Positions 1-8,444 of a DNA stretch of 64,000 bases are shown piece after piece. The notes under the pieces were generated by a model. That model made no database searches, was not told the DNA's origin, and worked only from the letters and a program-made list of their open reading frames with translations. Origin of the DNA: Roseomonas alba (GTDB lineage Bacteria > Pseudomonadota > Alphaproteobacteria > Acetobacterales > Acetobacteraceae); contig NZ_JAHYBZ010000004.1 in the NCBI RefSeq assembly GCF_019430885.1, forward strand, positions 372,001 to 436,000. Reading direction: 5' to 3'. Numbering within the stretch: position 1 is the stretch's first letter; each line of letters starts with the position of its first letter. Both the position numbers and the translations under genes were made by a program.

Positions 1-112
1 ATGCTCTAGGATCGCCTGCGGAATGGACGGAGCTGCGCAGTCAGCTCGGTCCATGCGCGACAATGGGACAGGGATCTTCCCTGATCCTGGAACGGGCGGA
101 GGCCGTCAGACC

Positions 113-703
113 ATGAGGACCCTAAGAAGGGCCCTGATCGAGGGCGCGATGGTGGTGCTGCCGATCGGCGCGATCGTGCTGCTCATCCTGGGCATCGTGC
201 ACAAGCTGCAGGAAGCCGCCGATCCCCTGGCGGGAAGCTATGTCCATCCGACGCTCGTCGCCGTCGGCATGCTCGTGCTGCTCTGCCTCCTGGTCGGGCA
301 GTTGATCCAGTCCGCGGGCGGGCGCTGGGCCCGGCGCCTCCTCGAGGACAAGCTCTTCGAGAAGATCCCCGGCTATCGCCTGGTGAAGGCCCTGACCAGC
401 GACGGGCTGTTCGGGCAGGATGGCGGGCGGGTCATACGCCCTGCCCTGGCCTCGATCGAAGACGGGCAGTGCCCCGCCCTGGTGATGGATGAACTCGATG
501 ACGGGCGGTTCGTCGTCTTCGTGCCCGGATCGCCGGCGCCCATGTCCGGCGCGATCTACATCTTCACCCCGGATCGCGTGAGCTTGCTCGATGTTCCGTT
601 GCTGCCCTTCATGAAGGCGATCTCGTCCTGGGGCCTCGGCCTCCGCGAACTGGTCACGACCGAGGCGGCCTCGCGCCAGGCGGCATCACCGGTCCCGGGA
701 TGA
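113..703 (+). CDS. DUF502 family membrane protein
   Basis: A 196-residue protein with two hydrophobic helices near the N-terminus (about residues 10-30 and 47-67), then a soluble domain containing the family-typical KIPGYRLVKAL segment and a beta-rich stretch around VFVPGSPAPMSGAIYIF. This order matches DUF502 inner-membrane proteins, whose function is unknown. I start at 113 because GGAGG lies at 98-102, ten bases upstream; the frame is open from an ATG at 23, but those extra 30 residues are polar and unlike the family. It stands alone, with 93 bases before the next, convergent gene. The family call is from remembered motifs. Confidence 0.8.
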   Translation: MRTLRRALIEGAMVVLPIGAIVLLILGIVHKLQEAADPLAGSYVHPTLVAVGMLVLLCLLVGQLIQSAGGRWARRLLEDKLFEKIPGYRLVKALTSDGLFGQDGGRVIRPALASIEDGQCPALVMDELDDGRFVVFVPGSPAPMSGAIYIFTPDRVSLLDVPLLPFMKAISSWGLGLRELVTTEAASRQAASPVPG

Positions 704-796
704 CGGGTCGTCCCTGACGGTCCCCGGACGAGGGGTCTGCCGGGCGCCCGCGCGTGCGGGATGCGACCATTCTGATGGGCAGCATCCCGGTTGCCG

Positions 797-1687
797 CTAT
801 AGCGCCACCTTGCCGGCCAGCGCAGCCATGCGCTCGGCGTCGGGCATCCGGCCTTCGAACCAGATCGCGGCGCATACCTTCGACATGGCGTTGCCGTCAT
901 GGCCGATGCCGGGCACCACCTCGATCCGCCAATGGCAGGGCACGCCGCGCCGGGCCGCTTCCTCCCGCGCGAAGCGCAGGAAGTTGTGGGCGCGCGCGAA
1001 GCGGTGCGGGCCCTGGGCGATGGCCTCCGGGTTGGATGGCAGGGAGGCGCCGGCCGTCTCCACATCCGCGTCGCCGGCGAGGATCAGCAGCGGATAGGCC
1101 AGCCAGGCCTCGACATCCGCATCGGTCAGGCCGATGCCGCCGAGCCCTTCCGGAAAGCGCCGGTCCAGCGTCGGGAGCGAATACCAGCCGGCATTGCCGC
1201 AGCCGATGGCGCAGAAGGGCGAGCGGTCCGTCAGCGAGGCCATGCGGTGCGCATATTGCGACCCCGCCGAATGGCCGAAGAGGAAGGCCTGGCGCCGCTG
1301 CGTCACGCCACCCGCACGCAGCGCCGCGAAGACCCGCGCCGGGACGTGATAGGCCCAGCCCTCCGCCGGGGTCACCGCGCCGGCGTCGTCGAGCACGCCG
1401 CCATTGTTGTAGGTCTCGGCCCCCGGATGCGTCGTATTGGCGAAGGTCGGCGCCAGGATCAGCAGACCATGGCGGTCGGCGGCCTCGATCCAGAAATCGC
1501 GATACTCGTCGCCATTCCGGCCCATGCCGTGCTGCACGAAGACGACGGGCTTGTCCGGCCTATGGCCGGCAGCGCGATAGGCATTGAGCACCAGCTCCTT
1601 CCCCGGCGCATGCAGCGCATCGGTGAAGGGCATGGCAACGCGGCCCGGCGCGGCGAGCGCGCGGGCCAGTTCCTGCGGGTCGATCAT
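797..1687 (-). CDS. alpha/beta-hydrolase, esterase or peptidase-like
   Basis: A 296-residue alpha/beta-hydrolase. VVFVQHGMGRNGDEY is the oxyanion strand-turn, FGHSAGSQ the nucleophile elbow, and GIGHDGNAM carries the likely catalytic histidine. It resembles PHB-depolymerase or feruloyl-esterase-like enzymes; the substrate is unknown. The start ATG at 1687 overlaps the stop of the upstream substrate-binding protein by four bases, so the pair is probably translationally coupled. The frame stays open to 2611, but that extension is arginine-rich antisense noise over the neighbour. A role in handling the molecule bound by the neighbour is possible but unproven. Confidence 0.75.
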   Translation of the reverse strand: MIDPQELARALAAPGRVAMPFTDALHAPGKELVLNAYRAAGHRPDKPVVFVQHGMGRNGDEYRDFWIEAADRHGLLILAPTFANTTHPGAETYNNGGVLDDAGAVTPAEGWAYHVPARVFAALRAGGVTQRRQAFLFGHSAGSQYAHRMASLTDRSPFCAIGCGNAGWYSLPTLDRRFPEGLGGIGLTDADVEAWLAYPLLILAGDADVETAGASLPSNPEAIAQGPHRFARAHNFLRFAREEAARRGVPCHWRIEVVPGIGHDGNAMSKVCAAIWFEGRMPDAERMAALAGKVAL

Positions 1688-3276
1688 GGGGCGGGCTTCA
1701 CCTCGGCGGCGGGAGTCGTCTGGTCCACGCGTCCCGCGAAGGCGAGGCCCCGGCGGAAGGCCCAGGCGGCATTCTCGAAATGGATGGGGATGATGGGCAT
1801 GCGGTCGCTGACGAGGCGGCTCGTCTCCTCCATCAGGCGCTCGCGCTCGCCATCGTCCATGGCGACGAAGGAGGCACGGGCAGCCCGGTCGATCTCCGGG
1901 TCGGAGAATTCGCCGTAGTTGCTCATGCCATAGCCGCGCGCGCGGTCGGTGGTGGTGATCCAGGACCGGACGAAGAGCTGCGTCTCGGCCGCCGCGGGCG
2001 ACCAGCCGCCCATCGGCACCGAGAATTCCTTCCGCCCGCGGCGCGGGAAGAAGACGTTGGACGGCATGGCATCGACCGTGACGGTGACGCCGACGCGCTG
2101 GAAGAACTGCGCCAGCGCCTGGGCGATGCGGGCATCGTTGATGTAGCGGTTGTTGGTGGCGTGCAGGGTGAAGGAGAAGCCGCTCGCCACCCCGGCCTCG
2201 GCCAGCAGGGCGCGGGCCCGGGCGGGGTCGTAGGGCAGCGCGCCGACACCCGCGACGGTGCCGCGCATGCCCTCTGGCAGAAGCTGCCCGGCCGGGGTGG
2301 ACAGGCCGTCCATGATGCGGTCGGCCAGCACGCGCCGGTCGATGGCGAGCGACAGTGCCTGGCGCACGCGCGGGTCGCGTAGAGGATTGGCGCCGTTCGG
2401 CCCCTGCACGAACGGCGCGTTCTCCCGCTGGTCGAGCTGGAGGAAGACCAGCCGCAGCGTCGGCGACACGGCGAGGGCGAAGTTCGGGTTCTGCCGGATG
2501 CGCGGTACGTCGGCCGTCGCCGGCGCCTCGATCAGGTCGAGATCGCCCGCCAGCAGCCCGGCCAGGCGCGGACCGGCATTGGTCACCGGGCGCAGGCGGA
2601 CCTCGGCCCAATGCGGCTTCTCGCCCCAGTAGGTGTCGTTGCGCTCCAGCACGATGCCGCTGCTGCGGTCATAGGAGCGCAGCCGGAAGGGACCGGTGCC
2701 GATCGCCGCGCGGCCTTCGTTGAAATCGGCGAGGGTCGGCCAGGGCCCCTGCTTGCCGCAGCCATCGGGAGTGAAGGTCAGGCCGCTGCGCTCGCCGCGC
2801 GACAGGATGGCGATGCCGGCGAGGTCCGCGGTCAGCAGCGGTTCCGGCGTCGCGGTGCGGATCACCAGGCGCTGCGGGGTCTCGACCGTCATGGCCGCGA
2901 TGCGGCGGATCTGGCGGGAGAAGGACCCGACCACCTCGCTGTCGTTGTTGAGCACGCGGCAGTAGGAATAGACCACGTCCTCGGCGGTGAAGGGCTGGCC
3001 GTTGTGGAAGGTCACGCCGTCCCGCAGGTCGAAGACCCAGGTCAGGTCGTCGCGGCGCGACCAGCCGGTGGCGAGCGCCGGCGCCGGGACCTGCCGCTCA
3101 TCGAGCCCGGTCAGGCCGTCGAACACATGGTCGCGATAGGTCGAGTTCGGCGCCGAAGCATAGTTGTGCGGATCGGCGGCGCTGGTCTCCGCGGCCATGC
3201 CGATGCGCAGGGTCTGCGCGGCAAGGGGCGCAACGAGCGCGGTGGCGAAGGCGAGCGCAAGGGCAAGGCGGCGCAT
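1684..3276 (-). CDS. ABC transporter substrate-binding protein, family 5 (peptide/opine type)
   Basis: A 530-residue periplasmic binding protein. A signal peptide (MRRLALALAFATALVAPLAA) precedes a mature chain starting near QTLRIG. Family 5 hallmarks follow: a domain around SAADPHNYASAPNSTY, WVFDLRDGVTFHNGQPFTA near residues 90-110 (the classic SBP_bac_5 signature), and DPRVRQALSLAIDR. Such proteins deliver peptides or related solutes to an inner-membrane ABC importer, but no permease or ATPase gene lies nearby, so this is an orphan or shares another permease. I start at 3276, not 3315, because the signal peptide begins there. It is coupled to the downstream hydrolase. Confidence 0.88.
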   Translation of the reverse strand: MRRLALALAFATALVAPLAAQTLRIGMAAETSAADPHNYASAPNSTYRDHVFDGLTGLDERQVPAPALATGWSRRDDLTWVFDLRDGVTFHNGQPFTAEDVVYSYCRVLNNDSEVVGSFSRQIRRIAAMTVETPQRLVIRTATPEPLLTADLAGIAILSRGERSGLTFTPDGCGKQGPWPTLADFNEGRAAIGTGPFRLRSYDRSSGIVLERNDTYWGEKPHWAEVRLRPVTNAGPRLAGLLAGDLDLIEAPATADVPRIRQNPNFALAVSPTLRLVFLQLDQRENAPFVQGPNGANPLRDPRVRQALSLAIDRRVLADRIMDGLSTPAGQLLPEGMRGTVAGVGALPYDPARARALLAEAGVASGFSFTLHATNNRYINDARIAQALAQFFQRVGVTVTVDAMPSNVFFPRRGRKEFSVPMGGWSPAAAETQLFVRSWITTTDRARGYGMSNYGEFSDPEIDRAARASFVAMDDGERERLMEETSRLVSDRMPIIPIHFENAAWAFRRGLAFAGRVDQTTPAAEVKPAP

Positions 3277-3471
3277 GAAGAATCCGTCCGGATGGAGTCG
3301 CGAAACGGCGCGCACCCTACGCCGGGGGCGGCGCCATGTCGCCCCGGGCCCGGCGACCTCTAAGGCCGTTTGGAAAGATCATCCTGATGCCCCGTGTGCT
3401 GCCGCTGCAGACCCAGGAGAGGCTTTGTCCCTCCAGCGACGACAGCAGAAGCATCCGGGCCATCGGGACGG

Positions 3472-3588
3472 TCATTGACCGAGGGCAACACCCCCCGCGA
3501 GCTCGTCGAAGCCTTCGCGACGGGCCGCGTGGTCGGTGAGCAGATTGGCCGCCACCAGGGCGGCGACACCAAGCAGGAACGGGATCAA
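3472..3588 (-). CDS. possible 38-residue membrane microprotein (TTG start)
   Basis: A short open frame: one hydrophobic helix (LIPFLLGVAALVAANLL) followed by a charged tail (TDHAARREGFDELAG). A GGAGA motif lies about eight bases upstream of the TTG. It sits alone in the gap between the substrate-binding protein and the next plus-strand gene. The helix plus charged tail and the spaced ribosome site make it plausible, but nothing gives a function, and TTG starts are hard to prove. The rest of the 3277-3868 gap shows no gene or clear signal. Confidence 0.4.
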   Translation of the reverse strand: MIPFLLGVAALVAANLLTDHAARREGFDELAGGVALGQ

Positions 3589-3868
3589 GGGTCGGTCTCC
3601 AGATTTCGGTTCCTCCCCAACCCGACGGTTATGTTGCATCGCACAATGGCGCTGTCCAGAGGGTCGTCAGGACATTCTGACATGGACCGGATGTGACAGG
3701 GGGACGAGCGCCGTCAGCGCGACCCCGTGCCCGGGCGGCGACGGCGCATTGCTGCGGTGTCGCGGCGTCGGGCGGGCCGGTACCGGCGATCATGCCCGGA
3801 GCGATCTTTCAACTCCCGATACGGCCTTCGATGCTATTCTGGAGCCCTCCTCCGATGGCGGGCCCGGC

Positions 3869-4594
3869 ATGTTGACGACGCTCCTCGCGCAGTTCGGCAT
3901 CAGCACCGCGGCGGCACTGGGAGCCGCCTGGACCGCGGTCAGATTCTTCGGCGCATCGTGGGTCGAGCACCGTTTCAAGCAGCAGCTCGAGGAGTTGAAG
4001 TTCCGCCATGACCAGCAGATCACCAGCCTCAAGCTGGACCTCGACATCCTGCGGAACCGCGTCTCCAAGTTGCACGACCAGGAATTCATCGTGCTCCCGG
4101 AAATCTGGAGCAAGATGTCGGCGGCGCTGAGCCGGATCACCGCGGCCAGCGATCCCCATCGCGCCTATCCGAGCACGATCGGCATGAACGAGGGCGAGCT
4201 CAACGAGTATCTGGAGACCGCGCCCCTGCTGGTATGGGAAAAGGGCGCGATCAGGAATTTCGCAGCGGACAGGCAGCAGGAACGGGACACGTCCCTGCGC
4301 AACATGCTCGACTGGGCGGGCTACCGGCAGGCACGCCAGCTCGCGGAGGATTTTCGCGCCTTCCTGCAGTCCCGGCGCATCTTCATGTCGGAGGACCTCA
4401 CCCGCCAGCTCGACCGCTGCAACGAGACGCTCGACGCCGCCGTTTCCGAGTTTCGCCACTTCCTCGAAGCGCGCCAGGCGAACCGGTCCTTCGACTTGGT
4501 GATCTGCCCGCGGCTGAAGGAGGAGTCCGCGAAAATGGCGGATGCGGTACGGGTCGAGATCCAGAAGAAGCTGATCCCTGAACGGGCCAACTGA
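3869..4594 (+). CDS. hypothetical membrane-anchored coiled-coil protein
   Basis: A 241-residue protein. One N-terminal hydrophobic segment (about residues 3-28, GISTAAALGAAWTAVRFFG) leads into a long helical region rich in charged heptads (FKQQLEELKFRHDQQITSL), consistent with a membrane anchor and coiled coil. The rest is predicted helical with conserved-looking Trp residues. I recognise no enzyme motif. The frame is open from 3536, but those residues look random, so I start at the ATG directly before the hydrophobic segment. Proteins of this layout are widespread and unnamed. It has no operon partner. Confidence 0.6.
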   Translation: MLTTLLAQFGISTAAALGAAWTAVRFFGASWVEHRFKQQLEELKFRHDQQITSLKLDLDILRNRVSKLHDQEFIVLPEIWSKMSAALSRITAASDPHRAYPSTIGMNEGELNEYLETAPLLVWEKGAIRNFAADRQQERDTSLRNMLDWAGYRQARQLAEDFRAFLQSRRIFMSEDLTRQLDRCNETLDAAVSEFRHFLEARQANRSFDLVICPRLKEESAKMADAVRVEIQKKLIPERAN

Positions 4595-4670
4595 GACGAA
4601 CGACCTGTCTGCGGGACCTCGGTATTCCCTTTTGCAGGCCCTCAAACGCCGGGCTGCCGGCGCGGCGCAC

Positions 4671-5555
4671 TCAATCGGCCGCCGCTTCCATCATGCAGGC
4701 CTCGTAGAGGCGCGGGTGCTCACGACGGACGCGCAGGGCGAGACGCGTCGCGACCTCGGCATTGGCCTTGGTATCGCCGATCAGGTGGGTGTAGCCGACA
4801 CGCTCGGCCGCCTCCGGATCGAAGGCATCGTTCGAGGAAGGGAAGAGGAACCCGACCCGCACCGCCGCCGCGTGGCGAGCCTGCCAGTCGAGGAAGGCGG
4901 CCAGGAAGTACTGCTCGACCAGGATGTTGTCGCGCACGCCGAGCGACGGAAAGATCAGCCGGTTGCGCGGATGGCGAATGACCTCCATCGCCAGCCGCGC
5001 ATAGCGCGCGAGCAGTGCCGTATCGTTGCCGCCCAGGATGCCGCAGCAGATCGCCCGGTTGCCCTGCCGCGCCGCGTAAGCCGCCCATTGCGGCGGCACC
5101 CAGCCGTCGCCGCGGGCCATGCCGCGCATGAAGGCGTCGATCCGGTACAGCGACTGATCCTCGAAGTCGAAGCGTTCCGGGTTCTGCGCAAAGACGGCAG
5201 CCTCGATGACGGGGGCCGGGAGGGGCTTCCAGAGAATGACATCGCTGTCGAGATGGACGAAGGGTTCGGTCTGCGCGGCGTAGGTGCTGAGCTTGCCGAG
5301 CACCCACCATGCGTCGTCATCCTCCGCGTCGAGCGCATCGAGCGTCAGCGCCACATGCCGGAAGGGCAGCCGCAGCCGGTCCACCAGCAGCGCGGCGCCG
5401 GCGCTGTCGGCATGCAGGCAGGTCACCGGGTAATGGCGCGCCGCCTCGGTGACCGAAAGCGCCCAGGCGAGAAGATGCGTAGCCTTCGAATGCCAGGCGC
5501 GGTGGTAGTAAGCGCGATAGGGCTTGGACCAGAAGGACCAGACCGCCCGGGTCAC
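4671..5555 (-). CDS. DUF6734 family protein, glycosyltransferase-like
   Basis: A 294-residue protein opening with TRAVWSFWSKPY, then a helical segment, ADSAGAALLVDRL, and WWVLGKLSTYAAQTEPFVHLDSDVILW. The HLDSD element behaves like the DxD metal and nucleotide-sugar motif of GT-A glycosyltransferases; the overall pattern matches DUF6734, whose substrates are unknown. I place the start at the GTG at 5555, which overlaps the stop of the small upstream gene by four bases. The frame runs on to 6014, but the added residues are arginine-rich shadow. Polysaccharide or protein glycosylation is an inference. Confidence 0.65.
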   Translation of the reverse strand: MTRAVWSFWSKPYRAYYHRAWHSKATHLLAWALSVTEAARHYPVTCLHADSAGAALLVDRLRLPFRHVALTLDALDAEDDDAWWVLGKLSTYAAQTEPFVHLDSDVILWKPLPAPVIEAAVFAQNPERFDFEDQSLYRIDAFMRGMARGDGWVPPQWAAYAARQGNRAICCGILGGNDTALLARYARLAMEVIRHPRNRLIFPSLGVRDNILVEQYFLAAFLDWQARHAAAVRVGFLFPSSNDAFDPEAAERVGYTHLIGDTKANAEVATRLALRVRREHPRLYEACMMEAAAD

Positions 5556-5797
5556 AGGAGGTGGCTGCCGATGCCCTGCGACACGGCGCCGGATGAAGAC
5601 CCCAGGACCAGCGCCATGACGGCGAAGACATCCGGAACCTCCAGGAGCCGGCCATCCACGGCGAGGATCAGGCTGCGCGGGCCGATCGCGGCGTCGCCGG
5701 CGATGTCGATGGCGATGTCCACTTCCTCGGCGCGGCGGTCGAGCACCTCGATGCCGATTCCCGAACCGGAGAAACGCAGCCCCGCGTGACGCAGCAT
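5552..5797 (-). CDS. hypothetical small protein coupled to the DUF6734 gene
   Basis: An 81-residue frame reading GIGIEVLDRRAEEVDIAID then AIGPRSLILAVDGRLLEVPD and a hydrophobic, glycine-rich end. The composition is protein-like, unlike the arginine-rich sequence further upstream in the same frame. Its stop overlaps the GTG start of the DUF6734 gene (GTGA), the main support for its reality. The exact start is uncertain: ATG at 5797 or a GTG about 15 codons earlier. No family recognised. Confidence 0.45.
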   Translation of the reverse strand: MLRHAGLRFSGSGIGIEVLDRRAEEVDIAIDIAGDAAIGPRSLILAVDGRLLEVPDVFAVMALVLGSSSGAVSQGIGSHLL

Positions 5798-6095
5798 CCC
5801 GGACCCGCTGAGTGTCGCGACGATGAGCGACCGGCGGACACCCCAGTTGCGCGAACATCTGATCCGGTCGGGCGGGTGCGTGCTCATCCGCGGTTCCGCT
5901 GCGGGTATGGCCGATCTCATCCCGGTGTCGGACGGCCACCCGGCTCCCCATCGTGGGACGCCTCGCTCGTGCCGTACAGGGTTCGAGACACCAAGCAGCC
6001 ATGATCGGCGCCATGCGGCGACGCCGCGGTGTGGCTGCCCCGGACGTCCCTGCGGACGGACCCGGAGGCCGATGCCCCCTCGCCGAGCGATCGGG

Positions 6096-6311
6096 CTAGC
6101 GCAGCCCCGGATCGTCCAGGATGGCCAGCACCGCGTGCAGGATCCGCACGGCCCGCTCATGCCCTGCCTCATGGGCATTGGCGAGCGCACTCTCGAGCGC
6201 CGGCGTCACCGCAGCGAGATATCCGGTCGCGAGTTCCGATGAGGCTCGCAGCGGAAGCCGCGTGGAGACCGGCAGATCGGTTGCATGGGAAGGCGCGGCC
6301 GTCATTTTCAT
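6096..6311 (-). CDS. hypothetical small helical protein
   Basis: A 71-residue frame rich in Ala and Leu: RASSELATGYLAAVTPALES then ALANAHEAGHERAVRILHAVLAILDD, a probable helical hairpin. The ATG at 6311 has a GGAC motif about ten bases upstream. The frame also opens at an ATG at 6449, which would add 46 polar residues, so a longer form cannot be excluded. It is divergent from the next plus-strand gene across an AT-richer promoter region. Function unknown. Confidence 0.5.
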   Translation of the reverse strand: MKMTAAPSHATDLPVSTRLPLRASSELATGYLAAVTPALESALANAHEAGHERAVRILHAVLAILDDPGLR

Positions 6312-6474
6312 AGCAAGCGTCCTATCGCTCACTGGTTCAACTACACTTTCAAGCGTTAGTTGCGCCCCCATGCGTGTTTCAACTATCATTCGCTCGCGTA
6401 ATGGTTGCGTTGCGCTCTCAGCCGGACTAACCGACTGACACTGCTCCATCTTGCGTTATCTCGCTCTTGTTTCG

Positions 6475-6502
6475 TTGACGCACAATTAACGAACGCTATG
6501 CT
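6475..6502 (+). promoter_or_regulatory. predicted sigma-70-type promoter
   Basis: TTGACG (6475-6480) and TATGCT (6497-6502) are separated by 16 bases in an AT-richer patch between two divergent genes. The boxes match the -35 and -10 consensus well for so GC-rich a genome. It would drive the gene at 6635, leaving a leader of about 125 bases. Predicted from sequence only. Confidence 0.5.
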
Positions 6503-6634
6503 CGCGTGACGATTGGTCACGCGCTTTTCGCAATGGTTTTTTGGCTCTCCGGCCTGCCGCGGGGCTATGCCGCGCAGCCGTTCCGCCCTGGCCAGCAGAT
6601 GGGCAAGGCATCGATTCGCCTTTCGGAGGACTTT

Positions 6635-6949
6635 ATGCAGGGAAGAGGCGTCGCCGCTGCCGTCGAGAAGGCCATTCGGGATCAATTGGCGCTGACGGAT
6701 CAGCCGCGTGCCGCTCTCATGTTGCTTGCGGAGGAGTTGTACACTGCTCTGGCGCGGGTCGCCGATGCTGGGCCGCCCGGTGCATTGGACCATGTGCGAC
6801 GCGAGTTCCGTGAGGCCATCGCGAAAATCTGGCGCGAGTACGGCAACGACGAGCCGTTGCCGCCGATCAGGATCCTACCCGTGCACGCACTGGGGACCGG
6901 CATCGACAGGCACAGCGGCGGCGAGGCCCAGCCCCCAGCGAGCACGTGA
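6635..6949 (+). CDS. hypothetical small protein
   Basis: A 104-residue, mostly helical protein: VAAAVEKAIRDQLAL, RAALMLLAEELYTALARV, then ALDHVRREFREAIAKIWREYG. The strong CGGAGGA site about six bases before the ATG at 6635 decides the start, although the frame is open from 6506. The C-terminus is polar and low in structure. A CGCCGG/CCGGCG stem lies directly after the stop (6951-6966) and may end the transcript. No family recognised. The rest of the gap to 7240 shows nothing else. Confidence 0.6.
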   Translation: MQGRGVAAAVEKAIRDQLALTDQPRAALMLLAEELYTALARVADAGPPGALDHVRREFREAIAKIWREYGNDEPLPPIRILPVHALGTGIDRHSGGEAQPPAST

Positions 6950-7239
6950 TCGCCGGAAACCCGGCGTCCCCATCCGCCAACCAGACCCGATCGATTCCCG
7001 GCCCTGCCTCTCGCCCACGTCACAGCAAGCCGGCCAGGCCACGCTGTCTGCGGCGGGCGCGCAGACCCACACGCCAACGACACCCTCCTCGGACTGAGGT
7101 GAGGCTGCAACCGGGCCTTCCGGGTCCGGCAGACCACACCCCCCAAGGCACGCTGCCGGCGAAGCCCCGCGCGTCCGTGATGCGCGACCTCGCCTCTTCG
7201 CCGATCGCGCGGAGAGGCCCGCTTCCTCCAATGCCGCTG

Positions 7240-7950
7240 TCACTCCGAGCGAAGATCCTCGGCGGCCTGACAGCCGCGCCGTGCGTCATTCGCGGCGTCA
7301 TGCGCCGCACGGATCGGGCGTGGGAGCCGCCGCCCTCCGGTCGCCGCCAGCACGATCGACACCGCCGTCGCCAGCGACACGCGATGCCCGATGGAGACGT
7401 AAAGCGGCTTCGCCCCACGTCGCGTGCGCAGCGCCATGCCGATGCGCCGGCCCTTCCACAGCAGTGGCGCAGTGTCGCCGGGCGCAGGCCCGGGTTCGCC
7501 CCCCCCCACCAGTAGCGACTTCGCCACGCCGATCGTCGGCACGCCGAGCACCAGGCCGAGATGACAGGCCATGCCGAAGCCCCGCGGATGCGCCGTGCCC
7601 TGCCCGTCCACAAGCAGGACGTCCGGCATCACCGCCAGCCGGGACCAGGCGGCGGCCAGCGCCGGCACCTCGCGAAAGCCGAGATAGCCGGGGACGTAAG
7701 GAAAGTCGGCTCGGCGCGTCTCGCTCGCCTGCGCCAGCACGGCGCCGTCGGCATCGAGCGTGACGAGCGCCGCATGCACGAGCTTCGCCGGATCGAAGCG
7801 CGTGTTGCTGACATCGGCACCGCCGAGGCGCCGCGGCGCGGATGGCAGATCGTCTTCGGCGACCAGCAGCGCGGCCATCTCGGCCTGCGCGGCGCGCGCC
7901 TGCGCGATGTCGCGCGGGTGCAGCCAGTGCGGTGGAGTCTCCGTCGCCAT
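7240..7950 (-). CDS. nfi: endonuclease V (deoxyinosine 3' endonuclease)
   Basis: A 236-residue DNA-repair nuclease that nicks the second phosphodiester bond 3' to deoxyinosine. All hallmark motifs are present: GADVS with catalytic Asp46, the wedge and acidic motif YVPGYLGFRE (Tyr85, Glu94), VDGQGTAHPRGFG (Asp115, His121), GVAKSLL (Lys144) and SIGHRVSL near the end. Length is close to the E. coli enzyme (223 residues). I start at the ATG at 7950; upstream extension in the same frame is low-quality. It stands alone, with a repeat-bearing gap upstream. Confidence 0.93.
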   Translation of the reverse strand: MATETPPHWLHPRDIAQARAAQAEMAALLVAEDDLPSAPRRLGGADVSNTRFDPAKLVHAALVTLDADGAVLAQASETRRADFPYVPGYLGFREVPALAAAWSRLAVMPDVLLVDGQGTAHPRGFGMACHLGLVLGVPTIGVAKSLLVGGGEPGPAPGDTAPLLWKGRRIGMALRTRRGAKPLYVSIGHRVSLATAVSIVLAATGGRRLPRPIRAAHDAANDARRGCQAAEDLRSE

Positions 7951-8050
7951 GATGCGACCATGCCATGGTTCGGAGCCGGCCTCGATGGCGTGCCGCCGGC
8001 TCGCGCCACCCGGCCCGTCACGCTCGCATATGATCATTGCGGACGGCATT

Positions 8051-8435
8051 GGAGGGGCGCCACACCTCCAGACCACCCCGCCGCGGGTCCCCAAGGACGT
8101 GGCCATGCAAAATCCTCGGGGACCCATCGGCCCGAGGCATTTCGAAACCTCACTGGGCGCTGCGCGGGCCCCGTGTTCGCCCCTCAACGCGTTCCGCGCA
8201 GGATGGGCATTTCAGCGCCCGTCGTGACAGGTATCCATCGCGCCACCTATCGGCTTCCGCGGACATCGTGCCCGACAGGTGCTTCGTCCCCCTGCCAGCA
8301 CGCTTTGCGCGCAAGCGTGGCTTCCGCATCAGGCCCACCAGTCGCCCCACATACCAAATGGAGGTTTCCAAAGGCCCTTCGACCTTTGGCGGGGTGAGCC
8401 CGAGAGGGGCTTCGCCCCTCTCGGTCCCGCAGCGC
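8051..8435. repeat. intergenic repeat cluster, copy 1 (double hairpin)
   Basis: The 494-base gap between endonuclease V and the outer-membrane gene has no plausible gene but is full of stems. Block A is at 8051-8069 (GGAGG...CCTCC). A 13-base inverted repeat with one mismatch pairs 8085-8097 with 8113-8125. Block B (about 8364-8433) has stems at 8368-8389 (CCAAAGG...CCTTTGG) and 8401-8423 (GAGAGGGGC...GCCCCTCTC). Blocks A and B recur in the same order at 10771-11000. Block B sits just past the 3' end of a minus-strand gene in both copies, suggesting a 3' UTR or terminator-like role. Confidence 0.7.
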
Positions 8436-8444
8436 CGCCGCGTG

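Noticed and set aside
797-2611. 604-residue minus-strand frame covering the hydrolase and part of the binding-protein gene
   Set aside because: Only the last 296 residues are protein-like. The first half is arginine- and glycine-rich, antisense-type sequence over the real substrate-binding gene.
5552-6190. 212-residue version of the small gene before DUF6734
   Set aside because: Only the last 81 residues look like protein; the rest is arginine-rich shadow.
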